A DNA stretch of 47,984 bases from a virus. Numbering within the stretch: the first letter of the stretch is position 1; each line of letters starts with the position of its first letter. Of this stretch, positions 47,908 to 47,984 are shown piece after piece. The position numbers were made by a program, and so were the translations under genes. The notes under the pieces are model-generated. The model had not been told where the DNA came from, made no database searches, and worked only from the letters and a program-made list of their open reading frames with translations. The stretch is from the IMG/VR virus record IMGVR_UViG_3300030329_005062, positions 1-47,984 of that record. One strand, 5' to 3'.

Positions 47908-47984
47908 ATGAATTTAGGATATGCATGTATTAATATGACTTTAGGTAATCAAAAACCAAAAATTACAACAAATAGGTCAATGAT
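47908..47984 (+). CDS. UV-damage endonuclease (UvsE/UVDE), cut by window end
   Basis: Only 25 codons are visible: MNLGYACINMTLG then KITTNRSM. LGYACIN-x-TL followed by TTNR is the N-terminal signature of the UVDE family, which nicks DNA 5' of pyrimidine dimers. The gene continues beyond the window. Confidence 0.8.
   Translation, partial: MNLGYACINMTLGNQKPKITTNRSM

Noticed and set aside
1-47984. CRISPR array, insertion sequence or integrase
   Set aside because: No spaced direct repeats, transposase motifs or recombinase signatures were found in the window.

Overview
The window is a stretch of a large, AT-rich tailed-phage genome (Caudoviricetes, distant T4-like type). It carries a gp46/gp47-like (SbcC/SbcD) nuclease pair, a DnaG-type primase, a RuvC-like resolvase, many virion proteins, several lysis enzymes and dozens of very small, tightly packed genes that often overlap by 1 to 30 bases. 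Terminase, capsid, portal and DNA polymerase are not in the window, so it is only part of the genome. A Bacteroidota (flavobacterial-type) host is inferred from TTTG / TAnnTTTG promoters, an Hc1-type mini histone H1, signal peptides that end in SQ, a type II glutamine synthetase and two proteins with type IX secretion-like tails.

Layout. 1-9013: virion structural genes, several sharing N-terminal or C-terminal modules. 9023-18766: DNA metabolism (RuvC-like, primase, PD-(D/E)XK nuclease, gp47-like, gp46-like, glutaredoxin) plus a large minus-strand tagged protein and a Tyr/Asn-rich lipoprotein, closed by a strong terminator. 18873-28286: an RpoD-like sigma factor, a four-helix membrane protein, an amidase, exported or envelope proteins (thioredoxin with sorting-like tail, glycosidase-like lipoprotein, spanin-like protein), a peptidoglycan-binding protein and structural proteins. 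28328-35400: small unknown genes with an Hc1-like histone, DnaJ, a DruA-like (DUF4338) protein and a SET-domain protein. 35461-44540: a WCTA/LRR protein, RmlA-like nucleotidyltransferase, DUF3310, a second sorting-tail protein, cyclophilin, cysteine synthase, T4-type lysozyme, DHH phosphoesterase, DUF192 and glutamine synthetase. 44562-47984: tRNA-Arg(TCT), an aberrant tRNA-Gly(TCC)-like gene, a polynucleotide-kinase-type 3'-phosphatase, a Ro/TROVE-like vWA protein followed by a probable structured RNA, and the start of a UV-damage endonuclease.

The most interesting signals are these. (1) At least five otherwise unrelated proteins (peptidoglycan-binding protein, lysozyme, DHH phosphoesterase, WCTA/LRR protein, nuclease-like protein) begin with the same short amphipathic tag ending in [L/I]-x-E, the recognition rule of T4-type prohead protease. 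One of them carries a second internal copy. This looks like a capsid-targeting leader for packaged enzymes. (2) There are two promoter classes: host-like TAnnTTTG boxes placed exactly four bases before the start codon (leaderless messages), and AATATTTAT boxes that lie before virion-type and tagged genes (candidate late promoters). (3) Two phage-encoded secreted proteins carry type IX sorting-like tails. (4) A Ro-like protein lies between an abnormal tRNA and a candidate ncRNA.
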